Source: JACPHD01 sp964431805 (GTDB taxonomy: Bacteria; Patescibacteriota; Patescibacteriia; Patescibacteriales; GWC2-42-12). Taken from it: a stretch of DNA of 64,000 nucleotides. This document shows positions 25,213 to 33,721 of this stretch, one piece after another (position 1 is the stretch's first letter; every line of letters starts with the position of its first letter). Under the pieces are notes generated by a model. The model ran no database searches. It was given only the letters and a program-made list of their open reading frames with translations, and was not told the origin of the DNA. The translations under genes were made by a program, and so were the position numbers. The stretch is taken from the NCBI GenBank assembly GCA_964431805.1, contig CAYSKV010000005.1:1-64000 (forward strand), in the 5' to 3' direction.

Positions 25213-26742
25213 TTATGCTCTGCCAAAATAATTTGGCGCTTCTTTTTCCATGGTTATACCATGAGGATGTGATTCGCTTAAACCAGCCGAAGAAATATAA
25301 TAGAAATCCCCCTTTTCATGTAACTCTTTAATATCGGCCGCGCCAGTATAACCCATACCACTACGCAACCCGCCTAAAGCTTGAAAAATAATTTTTGCCA
25401 CCTCGCCTTTAAAAGGCACGACCGCTTCTACGCCTTCGGGCACTAATTTATTTTTACCACTTTCGGACTGGGAATATCTTTCGCGCGACGCCTTATTCGC
25501 TTCCATAGCGCCAAGCGATCCCATGCCGCGATATTGTTTAACCGGCATACCATTTCTCATAAAAACTTCGCCGGGAGTTTCGTTAGTGCCGGCAAACATT
25601 TTTCCTAGCATTACCGAATCAGCCCCAGCCGCAATCGCTACCGTAATATCGCCGGAATATTCAATGCCGCCGTCAGCGCAAACCGCTACACCCGATCCTC
25701 TTAAAGCGCGCGCGCAATTATAAACGGCTGTAACCTGCGGGCAACCAATACCAGCGACTACTCGCGTAGTGCAAATTGACCCCGGACCCTGCCCGACTTT
25801 AATTCCGTCGGCTCCAGCTGAAGCTAAACGCTTAGCCGAATCAGCTTCAGAAACATTTCCGGCCACCACATCAATTTTTGGATATTTTTTCTTAAGCTCT
25901 TTTAAAGTGTCGAGTACCGCGCGCGAATCGCCGTGTGCCGTATCCATTACTAATACATCAACGCCGCGCTCGTTTAACTGTTCGGCTCGTTCTAAAGCTT
26001 CTTTACCAATGCCAACCGCCGCGCCCACGCGTAAATTACCATTCTTATCTAAATTATATGATGGCGAACCGCCAGTAATAATTCTTTTAACATCAGAATA
26101 AACATACATGCCGGTTAATTTGCTTTGTTTATCTATAAGCGGTAGAATTTTTTTCTTGGTTTTTTGCATTACGCTAAAAGCTTGATTTAATAAAACACCA
26201 TTTCGCGCAGTTGTTAAATTTTTAAATCTAGTCATAATTTGCGCAACTTTTAAATTAGCATTCTGACAAAATTCAATGTCGCTTTCAGATATTAAACCGA
26301 CTAATTTACCGCGGCTGTCTAAAACCGGAAAACTATGAAAAGTATAACCCTTGTCTTCTTTCATTTTTAAAACGCTTTTAACGGTTTGATTTCCGTTTAA
26401 GCAAATTGGTTTTTCAATTAAGCCGTTTAAATAAAATTTTACGCGCGAAACTTCTTTGGCTTGATCTTTTGGCGTTAGTGCGCGATGAATTATACCTAAG
26501 CCTCCGCTCATAGCTAAAGCAATAGCCATTTTATGCTCGGTTATCATATCCATAGGAGAACTTATGAGCGGCGCGTTCAACGGAATATTGCGAGAAAATT
26601 TACTAGATAGATTAACATTATTTGGCGCAACTTCAGAATGAGAAGTTTTTAATCTTACATCACCATAAGACAAGGCCATGCCCAATGCTGCTATTTTTTC
26701 AAAAAAATTATCCTTTTTTAATACTATATTTTTATTTAACAT
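25213..26742 (-). CDS. guaB: IMP dehydrogenase
   Basis: Oxidises IMP to XMP, the committed step to GMP. TIM barrel with two CBS domains inserted at about 110-230. DTAHGDS and AGNVSEADSAKRLASAGADGIKVGQGPGSICTTR contain the catalytic loop with the nucleophilic Cys near residue 320; the ADGGIEYSGDI and GGLRSGMGYTGA segments are also present. 509 residues, slightly long at the N-terminus. Just upstream lies a remnant of a GH1 gene. Confidence 0.96.
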   Translation of the reverse strand: MLNKNIVLKKDNFFEKIAALGMALSYGDVRLKTSHSEVAPNNVNLSSKFSRNIPLNAPLISSPMDMITEHKMAIALAMSGGLGIIHRALTPKDQAKEVSRVKFYLNGLIEKPICLNGNQTVKSVLKMKEDKGYTFHSFPVLDSRGKLVGLISESDIEFCQNANLKVAQIMTRFKNLTTARNGVLLNQAFSVMQKTKKKILPLIDKQSKLTGMYVYSDVKRIITGGSPSYNLDKNGNLRVGAAVGIGKEALERAEQLNERGVDVLVMDTAHGDSRAVLDTLKELKKKYPKIDVVAGNVSEADSAKRLASAGADGIKVGQGPGSICTTRVVAGIGCPQVTAVYNCARALRGSGVAVCADGGIEYSGDITVAIAAGADSVMLGKMFAGTNETPGEVFMRNGMPVKQYRGMGSLGAMEANKASRERYSQSESGKNKLVPEGVEAVVPFKGEVAKIIFQALGGLRSGMGYTGAADIKELHEKGDFYYISSAGLSESHPHGITMEKEAPNYFGRA

Positions 26743-26751
26743 ATATTTATT

Positions 26752-26806
26752 TTAATCTACCCCAACCTGATTATTTTTGCAAATCTCGGCGTAAACTTTA
26801 ATGCCC
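26752..26806 (-). pseudogene. Remnant of the 3' end of a second GH1 glycosidase gene
   Basis: This stretch repeats, with a few changes, the last codons of the intact GH1 gene at 27207-28424. It reads IKVYAEICKNNQVGVD and stop, against VKVYVEICKNNQVQLG and stop. Only about 16 codons remain. It suggests a former tandem duplicate whose body was lost, with the 26884 orphan gene now in its place. Confidence 0.7.
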
Positions 26807-26814
26807 AACCATTA

Positions 26815-26842
26815 TTGACTAATTAGTATAAAAACGTATAAT
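26815..26842 (+). promoter_or_regulatory. Promoter of the 26884 gene
   Basis: TTGACT (26815-26820), 16-nt spacer, TATAAT (26837-26842), followed by a leader of about 35 nt with a strong SD. Confidence 0.65.
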
Positions 26843-26883
26843 ATAATATCGATCATTTTAAAATAATTCTACAGGAGGCAATA

Positions 26884-27147
26884 ATGAAAATAAATGATTT
26901 AACAAAAGCGTTGGGTCTGGGCGAAGTTAATGAAAACACGGCAAGAACGTTGTTGACAATTGGGTTTATTATGGGAAGGGCTCAAGAAAAAACCGATAGA
27001 GCTAAAGAAATCAATCCGAGTTTAGCTCACGATGTCTTTCCTGCTCATGTTCGCGCAGTAATAGGACCACGCCCCGCTTTGACAGGAGGATTTTTCACAA
27101 AAGAAATGGCGGAAACAATTATAAGATTTAGAATTATACCAGATTAA
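26884..27147 (+). CDS. Small orphan protein, unknown function, strong SD
   Basis: 87 residues, no recognised family; probably soluble and helical. The start is fixed by ACAGGAGG seven bases before the ATG. It has its own promoter and terminator and lies between the GH1 remnant and the intact GH1 gene. GC is higher than in the flanking genes. Confidence 0.7.
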   Translation: MKINDLTKALGLGEVNENTARTLLTIGFIMGRAQEKTDRAKEINPSLAHDVFPAHVRAVIGPRPALTGGFFTKEMAETIIRFRIIPD

Positions 27148-27169
27148 TTTTTTAATCAATCTATTTCCA

Positions 27170-27191
27170 ACCTGCTTACACGAAAGCAGGT
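27170..27191 (+). terminator. Terminator of the 26884 gene
   Basis: ACCTGCTT (27170-27177) pairs with AAGCAGGT (27184-27191), followed by seven T. Confidence 0.85.
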
Positions 27192-27206
27192 TTTTTTATA
27201 AAAAAA

Positions 27207-28424
27207 TTAACCTAACTGAACCTGATTATTTTTGCAAATCTCGACGTAAACTTTAACGCTTGGACGTGGCGTTCTTTTAAAAGTCTGTCGATTGACTTCG
27301 TATAAACCGAACTTTTGCGTCCAGCCAGCGGCCCATTCAAAATTATCTAAAAGCGACCAATATGAATAACCCCTTATATCAACGCCTTTTTCAATTGCTA
27401 AATGAATATTTTTTAAAGATTCTTTAATAAACCAACTTCTATATTTATCTTGACCGTCAGAAACGCCATGTTCGGTTATATAAATCGGCTTATTGTATTT
27501 TTTTAAATCGCGTAAAACAAAATAAATACTTTTTGGATAAAGCTCCCAGCCGAAATCAGAAACTATTTTATTTTCATTTTTATTAAAACCATAATTAATT
27601 ACATTCCTGCGATAATGATTTAAACCGATAAAATCCTGATAATTTTTTATTCTATTTAAAAAATAAAAATTCCACCACCAATCAGATAATTTTTTTAAAA
27701 TAATATTTACGCATCTATTTTTATAGGCTTCAAAATAAATATTATGTTTAGATATACCGATTTTAGCTTTGGGCGAAATCACTTTAATTTTTTTGTAAAC
27801 TGACTTATGAACTTTTATTAAATTATTAAGCACGCGCCAATAAGCCAAAGGATTTTTTTTATTAGGCGGAAAAACACCAGTTAAATAAGAATAACCCGAA
27901 TAAATATCCGGCTCATTTAAAGTCGTCCAAAAAATTACATCATTTTTAAATTCGTTAACCATTTTTTCTGCATAACGGCAAAAATATTTTTCCATTTTAC
28001 CAGACTCCCAACCGCCTAGATTTTTTAACCATAAGGGTATTGGATAATGCCACAAAGTAACAAACGGTTCAATATTATTTTCTTTTAATAACTTTATAAT
28101 ATTCCCATAACGATTAATCGCTTGAATATTAAATTTTCCCTCTTCTGGTTCAATGCGCGACCATTCAATAGAAAATCGATAAGAGCTTACACTTAATTCT
28201 TTCAAGCATTTTAAATCATCAACAAACGATTCAAATGAATTACAAGATAAACCACAAATATAATCTTCTAAATTTTTATTTTGCTTTTTTAACTGCTTAA
28301 CCCTAGCTTCTGATTTTTCCCATTCACTCCAATCATTAGTAATATTGCCTTCAACTTGATAAGCCGAGGTAGAGGCGCCCCAAAGAAAGCCTTTAGGAAA
28401 TTTTAAAATTTGTTGTTTTGACAT
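27207..28424 (-). CDS. Glycoside hydrolase family 1 beta-glycosidase
   Basis: Retaining (beta/alpha)8 glycosidase. PKGFLWGASTSAYQVEG at the N-terminus, acid/base Glu in TLNEPDIYSGY (near residue 168), nucleophile Glu in YITEHGVSD (near 317), and GYSYWSLLDNFEWAAGWTQKFGLYEV near the C-terminus. 405 residues, slightly short for GH1 but with all catalytic parts. No signal peptide, so probably cytoplasmic. A TATAAT box six bases before the ATG may give a leaderless mRNA, but the -35 is weak. Confidence 0.95.
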   Translation of the reverse strand: MSKQQILKFPKGFLWGASTSAYQVEGNITNDWSEWEKSEARVKQLKKQNKNLEDYICGLSCNSFESFVDDLKCLKELSVSSYRFSIEWSRIEPEEGKFNIQAINRYGNIIKLLKENNIEPFVTLWHYPIPLWLKNLGGWESGKMEKYFCRYAEKMVNEFKNDVIFWTTLNEPDIYSGYSYLTGVFPPNKKNPLAYWRVLNNLIKVHKSVYKKIKVISPKAKIGISKHNIYFEAYKNRCVNIILKKLSDWWWNFYFLNRIKNYQDFIGLNHYRRNVINYGFNKNENKIVSDFGWELYPKSIYFVLRDLKKYNKPIYITEHGVSDGQDKYRSWFIKESLKNIHLAIEKGVDIRGYSYWSLLDNFEWAAGWTQKFGLYEVNRQTFKRTPRPSVKVYVEICKNNQVQLG

Positions 28425-28475
28425 AATTTTATTATATCATCTTTCTAATCTTAAATAAAAATTTACCAACAACTG

Positions 28476-28504
28476 TTGACTTTAGGCTAATTTTATTGTA
28501 AAGT
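28476..28504 (+). promoter_or_regulatory. Promoter of infB
   Basis: TTGACT (28476-28481), 17-nt spacer, TAAAGT (28499-28504), 27 nt before the infB ATG. No SD follows. Confidence 0.6.
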
Positions 28505-28531
28505 AAAAAAATAAATTATTAAAAAATATTC

Positions 28532-30499
28532 ATGAACATTACTGAATTAGCCAGAATTTTAAAAGTCCCGACCCAAGAGCTGCGCGATAAGTTGCCGCTG
28601 ATTGGTTTTGATATTGGTCAAAAAGCCATTAAGGTAGATAATAAAATTGCTCAACGCATTATTCAGGAATGGCCAATCTTAATTAAACAACTCGCGGCAA
28701 AAGAACAAGCAGCTAAGAAAGAAGAGGCGGTAAGCGCTATAGCAACTACTGAAAAACCAGAAATAAAAATCCCCCAATTTATTACGGTTAGAGATTTTTC
28801 CAATATCACTGGTTCTCCGGTAAATAAAATTTTATCTGAATTGATGAAAAATGGAATCTTCAGCTCGCTTAATGAAAAAATTGATTTTGATACCGCCGCT
28901 ATTATCGGCCAAGACTTAGGTTTAAATATTGTGCCTGCTAAAGAGGATGAAATAGAAAAAGAAGCTGAGGTTGATATTTTAAAACAAGTCTTCAGCCAGG
29001 AAAATCAAGTTGACTTAATTTCCAGGGCGCCGATCATCGTTGTAATGGGGCATGTTGATCACGGCAAAACAAAATTGCTTGACGCCATAAGACAAACCGA
29101 TGTAGTGGCTGGCGAAGCTGGCGGCATTACTCAGCATATCGGCGCTTATCAAATAATCCACAATAATAAGCCAATCACTTTTATAGATACTCCCGGACAT
29201 GAAGCGTTTACGGCTATGAGAAATCGCGGCGCGCGCATTGCCGATATCGCGATTTTAGTTGTCGCTGCGGATGACGGCGTTAAACCGCAAACGGTTGAAG
29301 CTTTCCGCATTATTGAAGCGGCCAAAATTCCTTTTATCGTGGCTATAAATAAAATTGATAAGCCGGAAGCTAATATTGATATGGCAAAAAGAGAATTAGG
29401 CGAACAGTTAAATATTATTCCTGAGGATTGGGGTGGTAAAACTATTTGTATGCCGATTTCGGCTAAAAATAATACTGGCATCAGTGAGCTTTTAGACATG
29501 CTACTCTTAACCGCGGAAATGGAAGCAAAAAATATTATAGCTAACCCTGAGGCTAGCGCTTCAGGCACAATTATTGAATCGCATATTGATCGAGGGCAAG
29601 GTCCGGTCGCCACGGTTTTAATTCAAAACGGCACATTAAAAGTCGGTGATCCTATGACTTTTAACGGCTTATTTTATGGCAAAGTTAGAGCTTTAGAAGA
29701 TTATGCTGGCAGAAATGTTAAATCAGCACTGCCTTCTACTCCGGTAAAAATAATCGGCTTAAAGATGGCTCCGGTTGTCGGCGATATTATGCAAATTGGC
29801 CAAGGCGAAAAAATTAAAGCTAGTAAAATTTTCTCTCGCTCTGCCGAAACCTCTAAACCCAAAGAAGAAAAGAAAACCGCGGTTGATGTTAAAAATATAA
29901 ACTTACTTATTAAAAGCGACGTTTTAGGTTCTGGCGAAGCTATTGAAGGATCGCTAGCAAAAATTGATCAAGAAGAAGTTAAAATAAATATTATCGCTAA
30001 AGGTTTAGGTAATATCACCGAGGGCGATATTGCGCGCGCTGAAGATAGCCAGGCTAAAATTTTAGGCTTTAACGTTAAAATTACTCCTCAGGCTCAAAAA
30101 TTAGCCAGAGAAAAAAATGTTGAAATTAAAAGTTACAAAGTAATTTATGAATTAATCAACGATCTTAAAGCCGAAGTTGATGGTTTAATTGAAGCAAAAA
30201 TGGTTAGAGTTGATTTAGGCAGAATGAAAGTTTTAGCAATCTTTAGAACTGAAAAATCAAGCCAAATCGTTGGCGGACGAATAATTGACGGCCGAACCGA
30301 AGCTAATGCTTTAATTGAAGTCATGCGCAACAAACAAATTATAGCGGAAGGTAAATTGGCAAAATTACAAATTGCTAAGCAAGATGTCGGCGTTGTTGAT
30401 GTTAATCAAGAATGTGGCATCAGCTTTGAAGGCAAGCCCGTAATTCAAGTTGATGATATTCTACAATTTTATAAAATGGAAAAAGAAAAAAAACAATAA
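28532..30499 (+). CDS. infB: Translation initiation factor IF-2
   Basis: GTPase that places initiator tRNA on the ribosome. G1 GHVDHGKTK near residue 172, G3 DTPGHEAF, G4 NKID and G5 SAKN, then beta-barrel domains and the C-terminal initiator-binding domain. 655 residues: the N-terminal extension is short, with two IF2_N-type helical segments (MNITELARILKVPTQEL; FSNITGSPVNKILSELMKNGIF). First gene of the infB-rbfA-nrnA-like operon. Confidence 0.97.
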   Translation: MNITELARILKVPTQELRDKLPLIGFDIGQKAIKVDNKIAQRIIQEWPILIKQLAAKEQAAKKEEAVSAIATTEKPEIKIPQFITVRDFSNITGSPVNKILSELMKNGIFSSLNEKIDFDTAAIIGQDLGLNIVPAKEDEIEKEAEVDILKQVFSQENQVDLISRAPIIVVMGHVDHGKTKLLDAIRQTDVVAGEAGGITQHIGAYQIIHNNKPITFIDTPGHEAFTAMRNRGARIADIAILVVAADDGVKPQTVEAFRIIEAAKIPFIVAINKIDKPEANIDMAKRELGEQLNIIPEDWGGKTICMPISAKNNTGISELLDMLLLTAEMEAKNIIANPEASASGTIIESHIDRGQGPVATVLIQNGTLKVGDPMTFNGLFYGKVRALEDYAGRNVKSALPSTPVKIIGLKMAPVVGDIMQIGQGEKIKASKIFSRSAETSKPKEEKKTAVDVKNINLLIKSDVLGSGEAIEGSLAKIDQEEVKINIIAKGLGNITEGDIARAEDSQAKILGFNVKITPQAQKLAREKNVEIKSYKVIYELINDLKAEVDGLIEAKMVRVDLGRMKVLAIFRTEKSSQIVGGRIIDGRTEANALIEVMRNKQIIAEGKLAKLQIAKQDVGVVDVNQECGISFEGKPVIQVDDILQFYKMEKEKKQ

Positions 30500-30511
30500 T
30501 CTCTAGATAAT

Positions 30512-30853
30512 ATGCCTCGCCGAATTGAACAATTAAATGAACAACTAAAAGAAGAGATAGCCAATCTAATAATAAAAGAAGTGGCTTTAAACAACGGTTT
30601 AATCACCGTTTGTTTTGTTAATTGCTCAACTGACTTAAAACATGCTAAAATTGCTATCTCAGTTTTACCGGATAAATTTGGTCCATCAGTTTTAAAAAAG
30701 ATGAGGCACCTTTCCGGACTTTTTAGCCGAGAATTAAAAAATAAATTAAGAATCAGACAAATCCCAAGATTCCATTGGGTGCTTGATACAACCGAAAGCC
30801 GCGCGGCCGAAATTGAAGATATAATTAAACAGATAAAGGAAGAGGAGGAATAA
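30512..30853 (+). CDS. rbfA: Ribosome-binding factor A
   Basis: 113 residues, KH-like fold: RIEQLNEQLKEEIANLIIKEV at the start, LKHAKIAISVLPDK, and LRIRQIPRFHWVLDTTESRAAEIEDII at the end, all typical. It helps 30S maturation in the cold. 12 nt after infB, the usual bacterial order. Confidence 0.93.
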   Translation: MPRRIEQLNEQLKEEIANLIIKEVALNNGLITVCFVNCSTDLKHAKIAISVLPDKFGPSVLKKMRHLSGLFSRELKNKLRIRQIPRFHWVLDTTESRAAEIEDIIKQIKEEEE

Positions 30854-30856
30854 AAT

Positions 30857-31810
30857 ATGGAAACTCAACTATTACAAAAAGCCTACAATTTAATAAAAAC
30901 TGCCAACGACATTTTGGTTGTAACCCACGAACAACCGGATGGCGACGCCCTAGCTTCGCTTTGTTTAATCGCAGAAGTTTTAAAATTAACCGACAAAAAA
31001 TATTGGCTTTACTGCTCTAGCGAAGTTAACAATCAATACGATTTTTTACCAAATTTTGAAAAATTAAAAAATTTTTACGAAAAGTTTGACTTTGATTTAA
31101 TAATTACCTTAGATTGCGGTTCAGTCGAACGCACAAAATTAACTAAAGAAATTCTGGGCCGTAAGCCTAATCAATTAGTGCTTGAAATAGATCATCATCC
31201 TAAAATTAAAGACTACGCGGATTTAGAAGTCCGCGATTCAGCCGCGGCCGCGACTACGGAGATATTATATTATTTTATTAAAGCCAATAAAATAAAAATA
31301 ACTAAAGACCTGGCTAGCTGCGTTTTAACCGGTATTCTAACCGACACGGGAAATTTTCTTTATCCTTCAACTTCCCCAGAGACCGTTAATATCGCTTCAG
31401 AAATGTTAGTTAAGGGCGCTAAACTGCCTCAGATTATGGAAAATACTTGGCGCAATAAATCAATTGCTTCTATGAAAACTTGGGGTAAGGCCATGTCTGG
31501 TTTAAAAATAAATAAACAATACAATTTTGGTTTTACAGTTTTAAAAAGCGAAGACGTGCCCGAAGAAGTAACCGAAGAAGAACTTGAGGGTATGTCCGGA
31601 TTTTTAAGCAACTTAAACGCGGTCAATGGTGTAATGATTTTGCGCGAATTACCAGATGGCAGAATTAAAGGCAGTTTGCGCACCTCTAAACCTAAAATAG
31701 ATGTTTCTAAATTAGCGCGCGCTTTAGGCGGCGGCGGACATGCTAAAGCGGCCGGATTTACCGCTGAAGGAAAAATTATAAAAACGGAAAAGGGCTGGAA
31801 GATTGAGTAA
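30857..31810 (+). CDS. DHH/DHHA1 phosphoesterase (NrnA-like)
   Basis: 317 residues. Motifs: THEQPDGDALASLC (metal site, about 23-36), LDCGS, the DHH motif as EIDHHPK (about 110-116), LTGILTDTGNF, and the C-terminal DHHA1 motif GGGGHAKAAGF. The family degrades nano-RNAs and pAp. It begins 3 nt after rbfA, as in many genomes. An AGAGGAGG within the rbfA end may serve as SD. Confidence 0.92.
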   Translation: METQLLQKAYNLIKTANDILVVTHEQPDGDALASLCLIAEVLKLTDKKYWLYCSSEVNNQYDFLPNFEKLKNFYEKFDFDLIITLDCGSVERTKLTKEILGRKPNQLVLEIDHHPKIKDYADLEVRDSAAAATTEILYYFIKANKIKITKDLASCVLTGILTDTGNFLYPSTSPETVNIASEMLVKGAKLPQIMENTWRNKSIASMKTWGKAMSGLKINKQYNFGFTVLKSEDVPEEVTEEELEGMSGFLSNLNAVNGVMILRELPDGRIKGSLRTSKPKIDVSKLARALGGGGHAKAAGFTAEGKIIKTEKGWKIE

Positions 31811-31925
31811 AAATTTTTGAATTTTTAATTTTGTAATTTTATAAATAATTTTTAATATCCTAATATTTAAATATTAAAAATTCAGATATTATTTAAAAAT
31901 TAAAAATTGGAAATTAAAAATTTAA
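31811..31925. repeat. A/T-rich gap with heptad-type repeats in inverted order
   Basis: The start (about 31812-31835: tgaattt, ttaattt units) and end (about 31896-31922: aaattaa, aaattgg, aaattaa, aaattta units) show 7-nt periodic tracts of opposite orientation, able to pair with each other. Otherwise no coding or RNA feature is seen between the nrnA-like gene and the clpP promoter. Confidence 0.45.
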
Positions 31926-31930
31926 TAATA

Positions 31931-31959
31931 TTGACTTTAAGCGATAAAGCAACTAAAAT
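31931..31959 (+). promoter_or_regulatory. Promoter of clpP
   Basis: TTGACT (31931-31936), 17-nt spacer, TAAAAT (31954-31959), 45 nt before the ATG. Confidence 0.65.
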
Positions 31960-32004
31960 TAATAATATTTTAATAATTATAATTAATAATTAAATTTAAA
32001 ACAT

Positions 32005-32583
32005 ATGCCATTAATCCCAACGGTTATTGAAAAATCAGGCCAAATTGAACGAGCTTACGATATTTATTCTCGCCTATTAAAAGATCGCATCATTTTTTTA
32101 GGCGAACAGATTACTGACCATACAGCCAATATTATTATCGCTCAATTTTTATTTTTAGACGCCGAAAGTAAGGGCAAGGATATAAAATTTTATATAAACA
32201 CTCCAGGCGGTTCGGTTACGGCCGGTATGGCTATTTATGATACCATGCAATATATTAAATCTGACGTTTCCACTATTTGCGTAGGCATGGCCGCTTCTAT
32301 GGGCGCGGTTTTACTTGCGGCTGGAACTAAAGGTAAAAGATTTACTCTGCCGAATTCGGAAATTTTAATTCATCAAGTTATGGGCGGTTTTGAAGGCCAA
32401 GCCTCAGACATTAAAATTCACTCCGAACATATTTTAAGAGTTAGAGAAAAATTAAATAAAATTTTAGCTAAACATACTGGGCAACCAATCGGAACGATTG
32501 AAAAAGATACTGACCGCGATCATTTTATGAGCGCGGATGAAGCGGTTAAATACGGCATCGTTGATAAAGTAATTGTAAAATAA
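32005..32583 (+). CDS. clpP: ATP-dependent Clp protease proteolytic subunit
   Basis: Serine protease core of Clp complexes. Catalytic Ser in GMAASMGAVLLAAG (about residue 97) and His in PNSEILIHQVMGG (about 122); DRDHFMSADEAVKYGIVD holds the catalytic Asp. 192 residues, normal, with no long propeptide. No ClpX nearby. Confidence 0.97.
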   Translation: MPLIPTVIEKSGQIERAYDIYSRLLKDRIIFLGEQITDHTANIIIAQFLFLDAESKGKDIKFYINTPGGSVTAGMAIYDTMQYIKSDVSTICVGMAASMGAVLLAAGTKGKRFTLPNSEILIHQVMGGFEGQASDIKIHSEHILRVREKLNKILAKHTGQPIGTIEKDTDRDHFMSADEAVKYGIVDKVIVK

Positions 32584-32617
32584 ATTATTAAATTTTAAGT
32601 TGATAAGGAGGATCCAG

Positions 32618-32767
32618 ATGTACTACTATTTATTAATATGTGGATGCGGCTGTGTAGGTAAAACTGTCTCGCAAACGTATATTGCAAACTCCGAAGACAA
32701 TTGTCCAAACTGCGGTAGTAAAGTTAAGCGAATTTCTGTTTCAAAGGAGCAATACGACGCGGCATAA
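32618..32767 (+). CDS. Small Cys-rich (zinc-ribbon-like) protein
   Basis: 49 residues starting MYYYLLICGCGC, with CGC and CPNCG pairs spaced as in a zinc ribbon, ending VSKEQYDAA. The start is fixed by AAGGAGG eight bases upstream. It lies 34 nt after clpP and just before a strong terminator, so it could be read from the clpP promoter. No family recognised. Confidence 0.65.
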   Translation: MYYYLLICGCGCVGKTVSQTYIANSEDNCPNCGSKVKRISVSKEQYDAA

Positions 32768-32779
32768 CAAAAATCATTA

Positions 32780-32802
32780 GGGGAATAAAGTTATTATTCC
32801 CC
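32780..32802 (+). terminator. Terminator after the small Cys-rich gene
   Basis: GGGGAATAA (32780-32788) pairs with TTATTCCCC (32794-32802), followed by a T run. Confidence 0.85.
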
Positions 32803-32827
32803 TCTTTTTTTAAAAAACATTTAATAA

Positions 32828-32857
32828 AAACACGCTTCGTTTTAGAAGCGTGTTTTT
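32828..32857. terminator. Second terminator hairpin
   Basis: ACACGCTTC (32830-32838) pairs with GAAGCGTGT (32845-32853), with A run before and T run after, so it can act in both directions. It may end the minus-strand gene 32942-33133 together with the GGGGGAG/CTCCCCC hairpin at about 32897-32922. Confidence 0.7.
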
Positions 32858-32941
32858 GTATATTAGAATATATTAAATAAATAATTAAAAAGTTTTTGGG
32901 GGAGAATTTTTTATCCTCCCCCGGTGTCCTGATTTCCTTTC

Positions 32942-33133
32942 TTAAATCAGGGCTAAGATTGCTACTGCAATCAAGAAAAAAAGCGGGAAAGTTGTCTGGC
33001 TTGTTTTCTTTGGTTGTTGTTTGGCTTTAAAATAACGCGCCTTCCTGGCAAATGCATCCATTCTTTCTATTCCTTCTTTTCTGTCAGGGCAGGTCGGGCA
33101 ATAACGCCTTTGACAATTATTACAATTTACCAT
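32942..33133 (-). CDS. Small Cys-rich tail-anchored protein, strong SD
   Basis: 63 residues. MVNCNNCQRRYCPTCPDRK has three Cys pairs (CxxC type) as in a zinc knuckle. A basic middle follows, then a C-terminal hydrophobic helix (TFPLFFLIAVAILALI), so it is probably anchored by its tail. AAGGAGG lies eight to ten bases before the ATG. The 5' leader holds a branched inverted repeat (33170-33290). No family recognised. Confidence 0.65.
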   Translation of the reverse strand: MVNCNNCQRRYCPTCPDRKEGIERMDAFARKARYFKAKQQPKKTSQTTFPLFFLIAVAILALI

Positions 33134-33169
33134 GGTCGTATCCTCCTTGTTACTGATTATTTTTTCCTT

Positions 33170-33290
33170 AATAAAGGTGAAAATAATGCTGGGAAGTTGT
33201 TATAGAATTTTAAGGCCTATTAATTTTATATGCCTAATTCTATATATAGAGGCATGCCTCTTATCTCAGCATTGTTTTCACCTTTATTAT
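33170..33290 (-). promoter_or_regulatory. Branched inverted-repeat structure in the leader of the 32942 gene
   Basis: Outer arms AATAAAGGTGAAAATAATGC (from 33170) and the near-complement ending at about 33290 pair over about 22 of 25 positions. Inside lie two further stems: TAGAATTTTAAGGC with GCCTAATTCTA, and the palindrome AGAGGCATGCCTCT (about 33247-33260). The whole forms a three-way-junction-like fold. It could be a cis-acting RNA or a small repeat element. Confidence 0.45.
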
Positions 33291-33422
33291 TTATTAAATT
33301 TTTAAAGATTGCTTAGCTTGACTTTTTTAAGCTTTTTTAGCTTAATAAATTAATACAGCATATATTTATAATCTTGTCAATACTTTTCACAATAAATATT
33401 TATTTTTTAGCTAATAATAAAC

Positions 33423-33580
33423 AAAATTAAATCTTATCTATTCCTCTCTTTAATAGGGATAAAAATAATATAACCCCTTGCCAAACCACCAGTCTTATGT
33501 TAAGCTAAAAACTGTTAACAATTAATAATAATCTTCAGTAGTCGGAAGGCTTACGGATAATTCAGATAAGATTAAATTTT
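33423..33580. ncRNA. Possible structured RNA closed by a 17-bp inverted repeat
   Basis: AAAATTAAATCTTATCT (33423-33439) is the complement of 33564-33580 except at one position. The 124-nt interior is unique and somewhat GC-richer, with no reading frame. A rod-like RNA of about 160 nt is possible on either strand; it cannot be assigned to a family. It lies between the small Cys gene leader and rny. Confidence 0.3.
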
Positions 33581-33721
33581 ACTATTAGATTCGCAAATTT
33601 GTGGTACTTAACACTTTTTCTAAAACTCAAAGTTACTCTCAAAATATTTTGCTCAAACTAAAATAAATTTGGTCTTGTTTTGTTATAAAAAAATTAGCCT
33701 CCGACGCTGGAATATCATTTT

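Noticed and set aside
33423..33580. Definite 6S RNA
   Set aside because: Only the overall shape fits; no diagnostic bubble sequence could be recognised, so it is kept as an unassigned structure.
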